From Euglena gracilis (lineage: Eukaryota > Euglenida > Euglenophyceae > Euglenales): a stretch of 64,000 nt of DNA. The notes under the pieces are model-generated. The model ran no database searches. It was not told where the DNA came from and saw only the letters and a list, made by a program, of their open reading frames with translations. The stretch covers positions 10,187,521-10,251,520 of the forward strand of contig CP154954.1 of assembly GCA_039621445.1 (NCBI GenBank). Reading direction: 5' to 3'. Position 1 is the stretch's first letter. Each line of letters opens with the position of its first letter. The position numbers and the translations under genes are program-made. This document shows, in pieces, positions 1 through 26,298 of the stretch.

Positions 1-474
1 GGCTGGCTCGCTCCGGGGGTTTTGACGCACTTTTTTGTTTTTTGCCGGCCTTGGAATTGTGTTTTGGTACGTTTGCCGGAGCGCGGGGAACAAGCATGGG
101 GGGGATAGGGTGGGTCCAATCACGCCGCCGGCCAACGAACGCAGAAAGGAAGGCGTGCCTGGGGATTTTGTGCAGGCCTGTGCAGGTGAAGGGAAAGTGG
201 TTTGAAGAGGAGGGAAGGGTCACAAGTCCCCACCGAACTTGAAGTGGGGATTTGTCTGGCCAAGTTGTGTCGCGATGAAACGGGAGAGGGGATCACGCAA
301 ATTTCAATGGAGCGATTTATCACAGCTACGGTTGGAACAAAGAAGGATGGTTGATGCGCAATTTCGCACATCAACCACTGCACAGTTCCCCCGAAGGACG
401 GCTACAAATACCTGTGAATTCACTACTGAAAGTGATGCGGCAGACACCGTTATTTTTGGACTAAAGATGAGCTC

Positions 475-845
475 GGTTTGCGCAAATGCGCACAGCGACC
501 ACGTGTGCGCATTTGCGCAAACCGACCTCATGCCCATTTGTGAAAAGGGATGCGATCAAATATCGTGGAACGTGAACGTACCTCACTGCCCAGAGCCTTT
601 TAAAACAACAATAACTGGAAGAGCTTACGACGCAGCTGTGCGTTGAAAACAGACAGAAATGCACTGAAAAAAGCACATATATCAGTGTCAGGTCGGAATA
701 AAAAAGAGGTTGGTTTGCGCAAATGCGCACGTGGTCGGCGATTACACATTTTCAAACACCGACCACGTGTGTAAAGGTGCACGTCGTCGGAGTGCAAAAT
801 GGGCACACCATGACGACGTGCGCATTTACGCACACCGACCACGAT
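475..845. repeat. Dispersed GTGCGCAAATGCGCAC palindromes, group 1
   Basis: Near-perfect palindromes of the form TGTGCGCAtTTGCGCAcA, joined to GACCAC or its complement, occur at about 480-515, 718-735 and 815-840. The same unit recurs at 1907-1930, about 2120-2385, 4190-4215 and near 38455. Confidence 0.6.
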
Positions 846-1398
846 TGTAAAAAACCCGTCAAAAACGACCCCAAACACCACGTGCAATGGCTCCTTCGGT
901 GTGCAGCTTACTCAGCTGCCGAACACTCTCTTCAACCGAGAGGCTTTTTTAGGGTCGATTCTGGCCCAGTGACAGGTCCAGGTCCATTTGGAGACTGTAG
1001 ACCTCTGGTGAGTGGCCTGCCGCTGGCACGTCCTGGCACACGTGCAACGGCGCAGCTTGGGCAAGGGGTGGCCCTCGAAAACCCCTGCCACTTGCCCCTT
1101 GGTTTGCGTTTTGCTGCACCAGTCACGTCAGGTGATGACAGGGGTCGCACTTAAGCATCCAAAAGGCCGTTGTTTACCCTCCAGTTCAGCAGCAGGCACC
1201 GAGGTGGCATTGTTCTCCCCCACAACCGGGACGGCAGACTGGGGGGACGGGCAATCTGCTGGTCCATGGAAACAATGGAAAAAGGGAGCGTCTTAAATGT
1301 AGCCACAAAACTCGTCGTTTTGGAGGGAAAGAATATTTAATGTTTGCACCTGGTTGGGTTGCGTGAAAGTAATGGGATTTAACACCCGGATATTGTGT

Positions 1399-1532
1399 AA
1401 CCCCCCCCCCCCCCAAATAACCTGGCGGGGTGCCAAGTTACTGGAACCAACTTTTTTGCCCCTCCCCCCGCCAAGTTATTCGGCCCCCGCCAGGAGTTGG
1501 GACCCCGCCAGGTTATTTGGGGGGGTTTACAA
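1399..1532. mobile_element. TA-flanked poly-C inverted-repeat element, about 134 bp
   Basis: The left end reads a poly-C run then AAATAACCTGGCGGGG; the right end is its complement, CCCCGCCAGGTTATTT then poly-G. Both sides abut TA. The same termini occur at 55214-55435. It is too short to code and looks like a MITE. Confidence 0.55.
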
Positions 1533-2119
1533 AAACTGGTGCGTTGCATGTTTTCTGAGGAAAAAAAATGAGCCATCCATTGCGGGAAAAAAAGGAAAAA
1601 TGATTCTTGGTCGAGGAGACAGGAGGATTACACACATGTCGTTTTGAAATTCTGGAAGTCGTTGTTTTTTTCAGAAAGGTGTCTAACAATCACGGGGGGT
1701 TACACGTCATCAATTCCTCCCGCAACTCCCAATTGATGACGCGAAAACGACCTGTCGTATGGGTTAGAGATAAGACATGCAAACTTGTCCTTGGAGAGGA
1801 CAAACTTTCTCCTGCCATACAGTGTGTTCTACTGCATGTTTCGCAAAATGCAAAAACCAGAATTTTTTCATCGCATAATTGTTTCAAAAGTTTTGTGTCC
1901 ACAGTGGTCGGTGTGCGCAAATGCGCACGTCAACTGTCAAGGATGAAGAGAACTCCATAATATGGAAGTCAAACAAAGGTGCATTTACAAGCTACCGTTC
2001 TTTGTCACACATTGCAATCGGTGCCCATTCAAAATCCCTGGACAAATCCTACTGCTAGAGCCAAGAAAAGGCAGGGTTTACGTTTTATGTGGTAGTATAA
2101 AAATGTGGAGTACATTTCA

Positions 2120-2385
2120 CAAATTTCACGTGGTTGGTTTGTGCAAATGCGCACATCAACCATTCACATATTTGCACACCCCAACCACATGGATATTTTA
2201 CGTAAGTGGTTGGTGTGCACATTTGCGCACATCGACCACTTATTTGTTTGTAAGTGGTTGATGTGCGCATTTGCGCACATCGACCATCAACAAATGGCAC
2301 AAGTGGTCATTGTGCGCAAATGCGCACACCAACTACTTCCACAAAATACAAATATGGTTGGTGTGCGCATTTTGCGCACATCGAC
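2120..2385. repeat. Cluster of TGTGCGCAnnTGCGCACA palindromes
   Basis: Six or more copies of the palindrome with flanking AAGTGGTTGG or CGACCACTT are packed in about 265 bp at irregular spacing, some in inverted pairs. Each could form a small hairpin. Confidence 0.6.
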
Positions 2386-2552
2386 CTCATTTCATAAATT
2401 TGTGTCATGTGAGCGTTTCATCGCTAGACACACATTTTGATCCGTCTGGCAGCTCAGAGTTTTGGAAAGGTTTTTTTCGCCACAATCGTCGCCCAATTTA
2501 CCTTCAAATCACATTGTTCAAATGGTGGATAGTCGGTACCAGGCACCTACGG

Positions 2553-2695
2553 CCGACCAGGGCCGACCAGGGCCGACCAGGGCCGACCATGGCCGACCAG
2601 GGCCGACTATGGTTTTCAGGACCCCCGTAGGTGGGGGTTCCGACCAGGGCCGACCAGGGCCGACCAGGGCCGACCAGGGCCGACCAGGGCCGACT
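2553..2695. repeat. 10-bp minisatellite (GCCGACCAGG)n
   Basis: Two blocks of the decamer are separated by a short unique insert with CCCCCGTAGGTGGGGG. A related fragment is at 3848-3890. Confidence 0.85.
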
Positions 2696-2930
2696 TGCAT
2701 GTGGTTGGCCGACCGAAGGGGAATGGATGAAGGAATTCGGCAGCTTTCCCTCTGGAACAAGCACCTCTGATGATGCTGGGTGATGCAGGGCGATAATGGG
2801 CGATGCTGGGTGATGCTGGATTTTTGGAGACAGAGGTGGGGTTCCGATGCTGGGCGATGCTTTTTTGGATGGCTGAAGTGGGGTCCATATTTGGGCCTAT
2901 ACTGCTGGGTACACCCTCCCTCCCCCGCAG

Positions 2931-3010
2931 ACCACTCCAGCATGCCCTTCATGTCTGCCCATGCCTCTGCCTCTGCTGCTGTGCTGGACCTCTCTGTCCC
3001 CCTCGGGGAG
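2931..3010 (+). CDS. Exon, Ser/Ala-rich segment
   Basis: The exon follows a strong acceptor (pyrimidine tract then gcag) and ends at GAG before gtgtgt. It begins with 2 nt of a split codon and then has 26 codons, including MPFMSAHASASAAVLDL, ending in phase 0. Confidence 0.5.
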
Positions 3011-4761
3011 GTGTGTGACTCCCCTGGAGCCGAAGGTATCGTGCCCCTGCTGCATACCTGCGTACAGACTCCACATTGGTGCTTGTTTCGTACCTGAGTC
3101 GACGATGTTCCTCCCTGGCTCGTCTGGCCTTCCCTGAGTGACTCCCTGGAGTGGATGCTTTGGTGGGAGAGGGAGGTTAGGGGGGAATCTTAAGTTGTGG
3201 GATAAACGGGCGACTGTAGTTGCGGTTGTAGGGATGTGCATGATCATGTGCATCCGTGGATGCTTTTAGGGCATTTGAATCCGAGGATGCTTGTAGGGGT
3301 GTGCATACTGCGCCTTTGGAAGGATTGGCATCCAACGAGCCGCGAACTTAATACACAAAGTCGCGAGTTGGATGTCGAGGAAGGTTGGCTGGAGGCCAAG
3401 AAGCGGGACCCCCGGGAAGTGTGACCCCCAAAGGGCTTTGCTGACCAGCGTCCTCTCCTTCAGTGGAGGAAGCTGCGTGGTCGGGAGAAGCACGACTGGC
3501 AGTGGTTGCTGCTGCTGGAGAGGCAGCGGTGGGACCAGCTGGAGGAGCTGCGGGTGCTGGAGGGTGAGGTGGTCGTGTTTGCAGTACCCTTCCAGTGCCC
3601 CTGCTGTATTTGTGTGCCTGAATTTTGGTCTTCGGTTATAGGGTATTATTGGATGGTTCTAGGGTGATGCAGGGCGATGCAGGGCGATGCAGGGCGATGC
3701 AGGGCGATGCGGGGCCCAAAGGGGTGGGTGACCGAAGGTGCTTGCCAATGGAGGCCTTATGGGGCACTTCCTTTTGATCTTGGCGAGACAATTCAGAAAA
3801 TCATTGCATCCCTTCACATTTTTTCTGTGGCAGATACCCCCACCTATGGCCGACTATTTGCCGACCAGGGCCCACCAGGGCCGACCAGAGCACCAAAATG
3901 GGAAGTGACCATAGGTGCCTGGTCGGTACCTTTCAAACAGGTGTGCAACGCCCGGCAGTCACAGGCAGCAGGGACACACCAAAACACATCGTCACAACAG
4001 CCAGGGTGCACAACCCACCTGTTTTACAGACAACAACACCAATCTGTCGCTCCTGACGTATCAGAAAGGATCGTCAGGATGACAGTTTGAGACCTCCCTG
4101 TTTCCTACCCTGTATTGTGAGGTGTGAACCTGACACATTGCTGTTTCACCAGGTGCTTTCGGCGGTTCAAGAATTTTGTAAAAAAAATGTCGATTTGCAC
4201 AATTGCGCACATCGACAAATAAAAAACCCTGAAGTGCGAGTTTGGCCGCCTAAGTGGGTGTCGGACCCCCCCCCCCAGGGACAACAAAGAACCTCTCACA
4301 AGGGGACCCCCCCGCGCCCCGCCCCCCCCCCGCCCCCCTCCGGGTCCCCAACCAAAAGCCTGACCCCATCCGCTGCTCTGACCTCGACGCTGTGCTGCAG
4401 TCCCTGCGCCTCGGACTGACCGCGGAGGCCATCGCCCGCCTCGTGCGGCCGCACACCCCGAAGGGCCGCCAGCTGCGTGTGGTGGAGTACCTCGGGCAGG
4501 CCATGCCTTTCGCAGCCATCCCCCCGTGCAACCTGTGGCCCACCAGGCCCGGGGGTTTTTCTTAAAAAAAAGTTGTTTGTTGTTGTTGTTGTTGTTGTTG
4601 TTGTTTTAAAAAAATGTTGTGGTTGTGGTTGTGGTTGTGGTTGTGGTTGTTTGACCCTCGGGAGGGTGGACCCCCACCCTCTCCCCCACAAGGATACGCC
4701 TGGGAAAGACGTCTGTGACACGCAGTTCGTCCCCACGGAGGTGTCGGAGGAGGCCGAGTGA
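2931..4761 (+). CDS. 3' part of a coiled-coil gene, function unknown
   Basis: Four exon-like blocks on the + strand (2931-3010, 3464-3563, 4359-about 4545, 4693-4761) share GC-rich codon use and splice-like borders, and the last ends in TGA at 4759. The first two agree in phase (0 to 0). The product has a Ser/Ala-rich stretch, then a charged Trp/Leu/Glu/Arg helix that should form a coiled coil, then a Leu-rich helical segment and an acidic tail ending EVSEEAE. I do not recognise the family. The 5' end lies upstream or outside the window, and the join between blocks 2 and 3 is not phase-consistent, so an exon may be missing. Confidence 0.4.
3464..3563 (+). CDS. Exon, coiled-coil helix
   Basis: Acceptor ctccttcag and donor G|gtgagg are both good matches to consensus. 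The frame reads WRKLRGREKHDWQW and then Leu/Glu/Arg-rich heptad-like sequence. It enters in phase 0, matching the preceding exon, and leaves in phase 1. No ATG lies in this frame, so a start-to-stop ORF search misses it. Confidence 0.6.
3662..3712. repeat. 10-bp minisatellite (GATGCAGGGC)n
   Basis: About five tandem copies. Degenerate copies lie at 2768-2860. Confidence 0.8.
4359..4545 (+). CDS. Exon, Leu/Ala-rich helical segment
   Basis: The block is open and GC3-rich and includes LGLTAEAIARLVRPHTPKG followed by LRVVEYLGQAMPF. The acceptor is probably the aaaag at 4358 or the gcag at 4400. The 3' border is not fixed because several gt dinucleotides lie near 4475-4485. Confidence 0.5.
4570..4650. 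repeat. GTT and GTGGTT microsatellites
   Basis: (GTT)n at 4570-4603 is followed by (GTGGTT)n at 4617-4650, between two exons of the first gene. Confidence 0.85.
4693..4761 (+). CDS. Possible terminal exon, acidic tail
   Basis: After ccccacaag the frame opens as DTPGKDVCDTQFVPTEVSEE and reaches TGA at 4759-4761. The acidic C-terminus and the loss of coding bias after the stop suggest a gene end. Confidence 0.4.
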   Translation, partial: DTPGKDVCDTQFVPTEVSEEAE

Positions 4762-5816
4762 GCCACGTCGGGTGTCCCCCCCCAAGCGACGCTCCAGCCC
4801 ACACGGCCACCACCCCTGCTGCTGCCGAGAGGGTTTGCTCAATACCCCGTGGCAGCAACAACTCACCCCCGACTACACCAACGGCTGGCAGCAGCATCCG
4901 TTTCACGCCACATTTCTGTCCTGTTCCGGGGATTTCCGCCCGCCCCCATCGCTGTCGCCTGCGTGCAGGCTTCTCCCCATCCCATCCGGTGTTGTGGCGG
5001 ACCCTCTGGCCCACCATCCCCTCCATGCCCATTCAGTGTGTTACCGTTCAGGCCAGGCGGCCCATCAGGCCACGCCAAGCAAGCGCTTGGTACGTTTTCC
5101 CGCATTTGTGCCGCGTTGGGCCAGGGCAGATTTTGTGTCAAAAATGCTTTTTTTTGTATAATTGGAGGTTTTTTTTGACAACTTTGCAGTTTCGATTCTT
5201 TGGAACCTGGTTTGACCCCCAGTCGGGCCCAGTTCCAGCTGGGGGACCCCCATGGTGGGGGGGGGAGAGGGGGCAGCCTTTTTCCAGCCAGCCGAAATTT
5301 TCCAGCCTCTGAGCTGGACCCCCCCCCCCCGGGACCTCAAACGACGCCCTGTTGTGGAGTAACAAGAGAACATGTATGCCAAATGCCAACTTGGCACATG
5401 CAAAATTCTGCATTCCATAATCTGGACTTGGGACAGGGCCGACACGAGAGGACAGCCCTCCTGTCCTCCCTGTCTGCCCCCTCTCCCCCACACAGCACGC
5501 CACCCTCATGTGCAGCTGGTCTCCGGGTGCGTAGGTTTTGGACCGCACCACTGCTTCCCTTCTGTCCACCGTGCACCCCCCCCCCACACCAAGGAAAGAG
5601 TATCCCCAACTTTTCAATTGCAAAAAATTTATTCACAAATAATTTTATTTTTTTTGGTTTTAATTTTTGGCTGTCCAGGTTTGGCAATCCATCACCTCAG
5701 TATGGGCAGTGACTGGGCAACAGCGTTCTTTAATATCTGCCCGCCGCTGCTCCGCTGAGAGGCGGTGGTGCGGCGGTGCCCCACCACTGGGGCCCCGAAT
5801 GCCCCCGGGGGCGACG
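4762..5816. other. Intergenic or UTR sequence
   Basis: Pro/Thr-rich open frames near 4760-5100 probably reflect GC-rich UTR rather than coding. From 5150 to 5340 there is a poly-C/poly-G bordered repeat. No gene was recognised. Confidence 0.35.
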
Positions 5817-20290
<14,474 letters not shown>

Positions 20291-20689
20291 ACTGCCAGAA
20301 GCTCACCCGTCACACTTTCCGGAGGTGGAGGGAGTGTGTTTTGCAATTAAATCAGACAGTCAGGGAATTCTGAAAAAAAAGAAAAATCGAGCACCGGAGG
20401 GCTTCCACCAGTTGACCTTGGCCGTATCACCCCAATTACGTTGAGACCCCGTTGTACCCGCATGGGAGGAAAAGCGATGTTGCTTTGCACATTTGCAAAA
20501 GGATCCACTTTAAAGCCTCCTGTGCCAGCCTGCTCGGAGCCGGAACATGTGGTGTAATTGTGATATTATCTCTCCTGCCCCCCCCCCCAATAGAAGCACG
20601 GGTGCGCCTAGGACCACTCGGGGCAGACAGAAATGTTTGTGGAAAGGATGCCCGGCACCATACCACACAGCAATAGGAATAATCCCCCA

Positions 20690-20860
20690 CAAAAGCGCGG
20701 GGCCGCGACAAGCACAAGGTCCCCCAGCCACCAAAGGCGGCGGCCTGATACAAGCGCACCCCCCAATTGAAGGGATTTCTCAAGGAAATCAACAAAATCG
20801 CCCAGGTGGAGTCCAAATAGAAGCGCACTTCCCGCTGCCGGAGGCGGCAGCCCGCTATAA
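20690..20860. repeat. Dispersed repeat K, copy 1
   Basis: Shares AGCGCGGGG, CGACAAGC, GAAATCAACAAAA and GTCCAAATAGAA, in order, with 45455-45570. Both copies are diverged. Confidence 0.45.
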
Positions 20861-21167
20861 CCACTTGAATGGTCAATTACGCGAGTGCACCCTGAGGCCT
20901 TCACAGTGTGCTCCTGAAAATGCGGGAAGAGGTGGTGGGGGGGTCGACCCCCCCCCACCCACCATGAAGGGGGGGGGTCGACCCCCCGCAAATACGGAAG
21001 CCTGACTGGAATCAATACCGTGACCCGAATCAGAATCACTGGCATCCTCACAACAGCAACAAAGGAATATTTCCTTGCCGACGCAAAAAAAAAGTATATG
21101 GTGACAATCTAGACGGTCCGAACACCCCCTGTTCATTGGGCAAGGGTGTTCATTGGGCTTGGGGGGG

Positions 21168-21707
21168 GGTATGTATGTATGTATGTATGTATGTATGTAT
21201 GTATGTATGTATGTATGTATGTATGTATGTATGTATGTATGTATGTATGTATGTATGTATGTATGTATGTATGTATGTATGTATGTATGTATGTATGTAT
21301 GTATGTACGTACGTACGTACGTACGTACGTACGTACGTACGTACGTACGTACGTATGTATGTATGTATGTATGTATGTATGTATGTATGTATGTATGTAT
21401 GTATGTATGTATGTATGTATGTATGTATGTATGTATGTATGTATGTATGTATGTATGTATGTATGTATGTATGTATGTATGTATGTATGTATGTATGTAT
21501 GTATGTATGTATGTATGTATGTATGTATGTATGTATGTATGTATGTATGCATGCCTGTATGTATGCATGTATGCATGTATGTATGTATGTATGTATGTAT
21601 GTATGTATGTATGTATGTATGTATGTATGTATGTATGTGTGTATGTATGTATGTATGTATGTACGTACGTACGTGCGTGCTTGCGTGCGTGCGTGCGTGT
21701 GTGCGTG

Positions 21708-21763
<56 letters not shown>

Positions 21764-21979
21764 TATGCATGAATGTATGTATGTATGTATGTATGTATGT
21801 ATGTATGTATGTATGTATGTATGTATGTATGTATGTATGTATGTATGTATGTATGTATGCATGCATGTATGTATGCATGTATGCATGTATGTATGTATGT
21901 ATGTATGTATGTATGTATGTATGTATGTATGTATGTATGTATGTACGTACGTACGTGCGTGCTTGCGTGCGTGCGTGCG

Positions 21980-22053
<74 letters not shown>

Positions 22054-22452
22054 TATGCATGAATGTATGTATGTATGTATGTATGTATGTATGTATGTAT
22101 GTATGTATGTATGTATGTATGTATGTATGTATGTATGTATGTATGTATGTATGTATGTATGTATGTATGTATGTATGTATGTATGTATGTATGTATGTAT
22201 GTATGTATGTATGTATGTATGTATGTATGTCTGTATGTCTGTATGTATGTCTGTATGTATGTATGTATGTATGTCTGTTTGTGTGTCTGTCTGTGTGCAT
22301 GTATGTTTGTATGTATGCATGTATGTCTGTATGTATGTATGTCTGTATGTATGTATGCATGCATGCATGCATGCATGCATGCACGTATGTATGTATATGT
22401 ATGTATGTGTTTGTTTGTATGCATGTATGCATGTATGTATGTATGTATGTAT
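21168..22452. repeat. 1.28-kb (ATGT)n array with higher-order repeat
   Basis: Mostly (GTAT)n with internal blocks of (ACGT)n, (GTGC)n and (GT)n. The block GTACGTACGTACGTGCGTGC at 21661 recurs at 21943, and TACGTATGCATGAATG at 21760 recurs at 22050, showing a duplicated unit of about 282-290 bp. All long ORFs here are artefacts. Confidence 0.95.
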
Positions 22453-22707
22453 AAACTCTTGAAAATGCTTGAAAATGCCTTAAACAATTGGCACTGGTAG
22501 TTTTTCTCCGACTGAACAAATATCAAAGTGCAAAATCTCGAGCCAAATCCAGGAAGAAAAAAATGATTTCTGGCATCGCTGGAACATTATCTGCCCAACC
22601 AAAATTCAAAAAATGCTTTTTTTCCTTTTTTTTGGAAAACACTTGGACTTGATTTTGGAAAACATTCAAAATCAAAAAAGTTGGTTGGATAGCCCTTGGA
22701 CCACCAT

Positions 22708-23149
22708 CAGGCTTTTGCTTAAGGACCCCCGGGGGGGGGGGTACTGGCTAGCCAATCGGCTAGACACTGGAAAAAGTGGACTAGCTAGACCCCCCCTCCC
22801 CCCCGGGGGGGGGGGGTCCGGGGGTCCCCCGGACTGGAAAAAAATTTTTCCTCCGGCGCTGCGCGCCGGAGGAAAAATGAGGTTTTTAATAGGTTTTTGG
22901 CTGATTTTGTTCCAAAAATTTCCAAAAATGGCCAAAAACGGGCATTTTTGGCCATTTTTGGGGGTCCCAAAAAAAATTTTCGGCGCTTCGCGCCGGTCAC
23001 TGGAAAAATTTTTCCCACTAGCTAGCCCTGCTAGCAGACCCCCCCGGGGGGGGGGGGGGTCTGCAAGAAAACCCACTAGCCAAATTTGGACTAGCTGCAG
23101 TCCAGCCCCCCCCCCGGGGGGGTACTGCAATCCCTTAAGCAAATGCCTG
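22708..23149. mobile_element. Family F hAT-like element, complete
   Basis: Terminal inverted repeats CAGGCTTTTGCTTAAGG and CCTTAAGCAAATGCCTG differ at one base and are flanked by a perfect 8-bp duplication, ACCACCAT (22700-22707 and 23150-23157). Inside are poly-C/G runs and GGCGCTGCGCGCC and GGCGCTTCGCGCC hairpins. It is 442 bp with no coding capacity. An 8-bp duplication with CAGGC ends is typical of hAT. Confidence 0.85.
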
Positions 23150-23157
23150 ACCACCAT

Positions 23158-23596
23158 GGAAAATAGCGCCTTGGAAAGCCTTCGAATGCCTTAAAAAATC
23201 TTTAAAAATACCTTAAAATTTTGGGGGAAAATAATAATGCCTGCTCCTGGCAAAGAGCAAAAGACGTGTGAACGGTTGTCTTGCACGGCTTTCCACACGA
23301 CGGGGTCAGTCCAGGGGAGGAAAGGTCTCTTTGCCACCCGAGATTGCGCGACTCGTGGCGGCTGAGGGCGTGTGGAAGGCCAGGCGCGCTGGAGGTGCAG
23401 TCGGCGCTGGCGGTGCAGACTGGAGGGGGGAGAGTCCCTGCCAATGGCAGAGGCACGACCTCGGGAGGGAGAGACCGCCAGGGTGGGCCGGCGGAGAATG
23501 GGACGCCAAAAATGATCCACAGTTTCACCATTTTTTTATTGGAAAAAAAATTGAAACACAACAAAAGGTTTGCTCGCGCCCCATCGGTTTTTACAG
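23158..23596. other. Unresolved GC-rich region
   Basis: Frames at 23270-23490 are open on both strands (for example PPEIARLVAAEGVWKARRAG), but I see no good splice borders. It could hold an exon. Confidence 0.3.
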
Positions 23597-23730
23597 ATCG
23601 CCGTGAGCGTGGAGGGCACTTGGAAGCCTGATGGGGAGACTGGGCCACCCACGGTGGAACTCGACCCCACTCCCCGGGTTCACATCGAGAAAAACATGCC
23701 TGAGTTGGGAATGCAAAAGAAGCACTTCTG
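23597..23730 (+). CDS. Exon, unplaced
   Basis: Acceptor gtttttacag is strong. The frame reads IAVSVEGTWKPDGETGPPTV, ELDPTPRVHIEKNMPELGMQ. It starts in phase 0; a gttcac donor at about 23681 would shorten it. Which flanking gene it belongs to is unclear. Confidence 0.4.
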
Positions 23731-24477
23731 TCGATTGGGGTGGAGATTTGTGATCAGAAATTTACAAAATGATCTACAATACATTTTGTATGTTGAAAAA
23801 AAATAAGCTAGAAACAAGACGCATCAATTAGGAAACTTTACAAAAATTGGTTCCGGACTGAACGTTTTGGCCACCTAATAGATAAGTGCTGTTAGCAAAT
23901 CGTCAAGAAACAGAACGCATGTATGATTAGGAACCAAAGGTTCGAAGTTTTCTATTTCTGGCGAAAAACAGGTGTCAGCTGAAAATTGGATCCCAAATCA
24001 GAAAATTATATTGAATCGAAATTATTTCTAAGCAAATCTCTCAAAACCAACACATGCATGCACAACAAAACCTTGCAAAAATAATCAACACAAAAAAACA
24101 GTTTGAAAAACAGCGTCTTATAACAAATGATATACCACAATAAACTGTGCAACCATGAGCCTGGTGGAGGGGGGGGGTCTGTGGTCCAATGGGGAAAAAA
24201 GAACAATAGACACCTTAATTACCAAAGAACCCTGAACCTTTGTGTTGATTGTCAATAAGACAATGCAAGGTGAAAACCTGGGGTTAAGAAGGGGAGACTA
24301 CATCCACGAGACATACGGAGGCTGGTCCTCAGCCTCTATGGTCCCTTTCTGGAAAATGGCATCCCCCACGCCTGGGCAGCGGGCAGCGCGTCCCACCCTG
24401 GGGATGGAGGCGACCGAGGCGGAATGCAGCAAGCGTGCAGGGGCGTGCGAGGGGCCGGCACATCCCCCGGGGCACCG

Positions 24478-24600
24478 CACATGACTGGGAGTATGACTGC
24501 GCACACCGCACATGACACCGCACATGACATGACACTGCACACATGACACCGCACATGACATGACACTGCACACATGACACCGCACATGACTGGGCGTATG
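24478..24600. repeat. Minisatellite of ACCGCACATGAC units
   Basis: Tandem repeats combining CACCGCACATGACATGAC and ACTGCACACATGA, unit about 33 bp, with GACTGGGmGTATGAC at each edge. Confidence 0.8.
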
Positions 24601-25153
24601 ACCGCGTGACCCCACGGCAGCGATTTTCTGGCGAAGGAGGGGAAGCAAGCCGACAACCCCACTGCTTTGGGGCATTTCTGACCAATTCAGGGGGACACGC
24701 AAAAAAATGAAATGAATAAAATGCCCTCAAAAATGAGTGGAGAGTGAGGGTTGGGGGGGGGGGGTGGGGGAGGTCCTGGGGCGCGGGGGATTCCATTTTG
24801 AAGCGTTCTAGAGAATTGATGGTGTTCCTGAAAGCGAAAATTCTGAAAGCGAAAGTGGAACCATCCAACAGGCCACAAAGTGCGGTGTGCCCAGAACTTC
24901 AAAGAAGATGCAGCACAAATCATGCGCACAGGTGCTGCCTATTTAGTTTATTTATATAAAATAAAATTGATTTATATAAAATAAATATAAAAATATACAA
25001 TAAAAAAATATGTATATATATTATAAAATAATTAATATTAAAAACTTATTACCCGCCCCCCCCCCCCTGTCGTACGACCGGGTTCCTGCAACCTGGGACC
25101 GGGGGGTGGTCGTTAATGAGGGGCGGTTGTACGACAAGGGGAACCACACCAGC

Positions 25154-25352
25154 GGGAACCACACCAACCACACAAGGTGAGTGTATGTCCCTACAGCGCT
25201 GGAATTACACCAGAGTTGCTCACCCGGCCAGGCGGAGCAACAAAAGAGCACTGGTTTAAGGGGTACCTGGCCACTCACCACACAGCAAGCTGGGCCAGAA
25301 GCGAAGTTTGTGCCGGCCATAAACAGACAAGAAGCCTTAGTGCAACTAAGGG
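25154..25352. repeat. Repeat B, left copy
   Basis: Begins GGGAACCACACCAACCACAC and contains AAGGTGAGTGTATGTCCCT then ACAG. An extra partial start lies just upstream at 25137. Confidence 0.7.
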
Positions 25353-26095
25353 GGACCACCCACGCAAGCCGTGGGGCCACGTACTCACGTGGCAACCAGA
25401 AGCGGTGACCACACACCATTTGTGACGATTTTAGGTGGTGTGTTGCAGTGGTGGGAACGTCGCCAAAGCGAGGGCGCCAAAGCGAGGGTGCCCAAGGCCC
25501 TGAATAGCCATCGCTTTGGTGTCCGGGTGCCCCAGAGGGCCTTGACCAGCCCACCCGGGTGCCCCTGGTTGCCTTGACCAACCCGGCCCACCCCTGTGGC
25601 CAGAAGAGAAAATGGGAGGAGTGAGGGGAAGAAAGTGGGACCCCCGCGGAGACCAGCAGCGGAAAACGCGACTCCGATGCCTCTGTAGGGGGGCATGGCC
25701 GCTTCGTGCGACCGCCTGGGGGATATGGCAGGGGGGCCTTTGGGCTCGCCGGCCTAGTAGGAGCACACCCCCAGCAACCCAACCCGAAAGGGGAAGTCAG
25801 CAGAGAGGGATCCACCCACGAGGCAGAGGACCGCCCAAACCAACCCCAGACAGGGCATGGAGCGCGGGTACCAGTATGTAAGGAACTACTGGTACCCAGC
25901 GGCACACTACCCACCCGCCAACTGCCCTAAGGCCGAGATTTGGTGACCCGGGTTTACCAAAGCCACGGGACCGTGAGGCCACACCGGAATTTTTCAAGTC
26001 ATGGTGTTGTGCCTGCACCATGCATCCCCCACACAGAAAAGTGGGAAGAGGGCAGGAGGCAAGAGCAGCACTGGGGCGCAAGGGTGTAGACCCAC

Positions 26096-26298
26096 CCACG
26101 GGAACCACACCAACCACACAAGGTGAGTGTATGTCCCTACAGCGCTGGAATTACACCAGAGTTGCTCACCCAGCCAGGCGGAGCAACAAAAGAGCACTGG
26201 TTTAAGGGGTACCTGGCCACTCACCACACAGCAAGCTGGGCCAGAAGCGAAGTTTGCGCCGGCCATAAACAGACAAGAAGCCTTAGTGCAACTAGGGG
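26096..26298. repeat. Repeat B, right copy
   Basis: Nearly identical to the left copy; it ends CAACTAGGGG followed by a G run and CAGGTA. Confidence 0.7.

Larger units (their letters stand above)
1..2930. other. Non-coding or unresolved start region
   Basis: No convincing exon was found. The stretch holds gcgcaaatgcgcac palindromes, a TA-flanked poly-C element and a 10-bp minisatellite. A donor-like gtgagt occurs at 1010 next to a weakly coding segment at about 950-1130. Confidence 0.4.

Noticed and set aside
20873-22526. Long ORFs on both strands (up to 548 aa) of repeated HTYI or MYVC
   Set aside because: They are translations of the (ATGT)n array and have no real coding composition.
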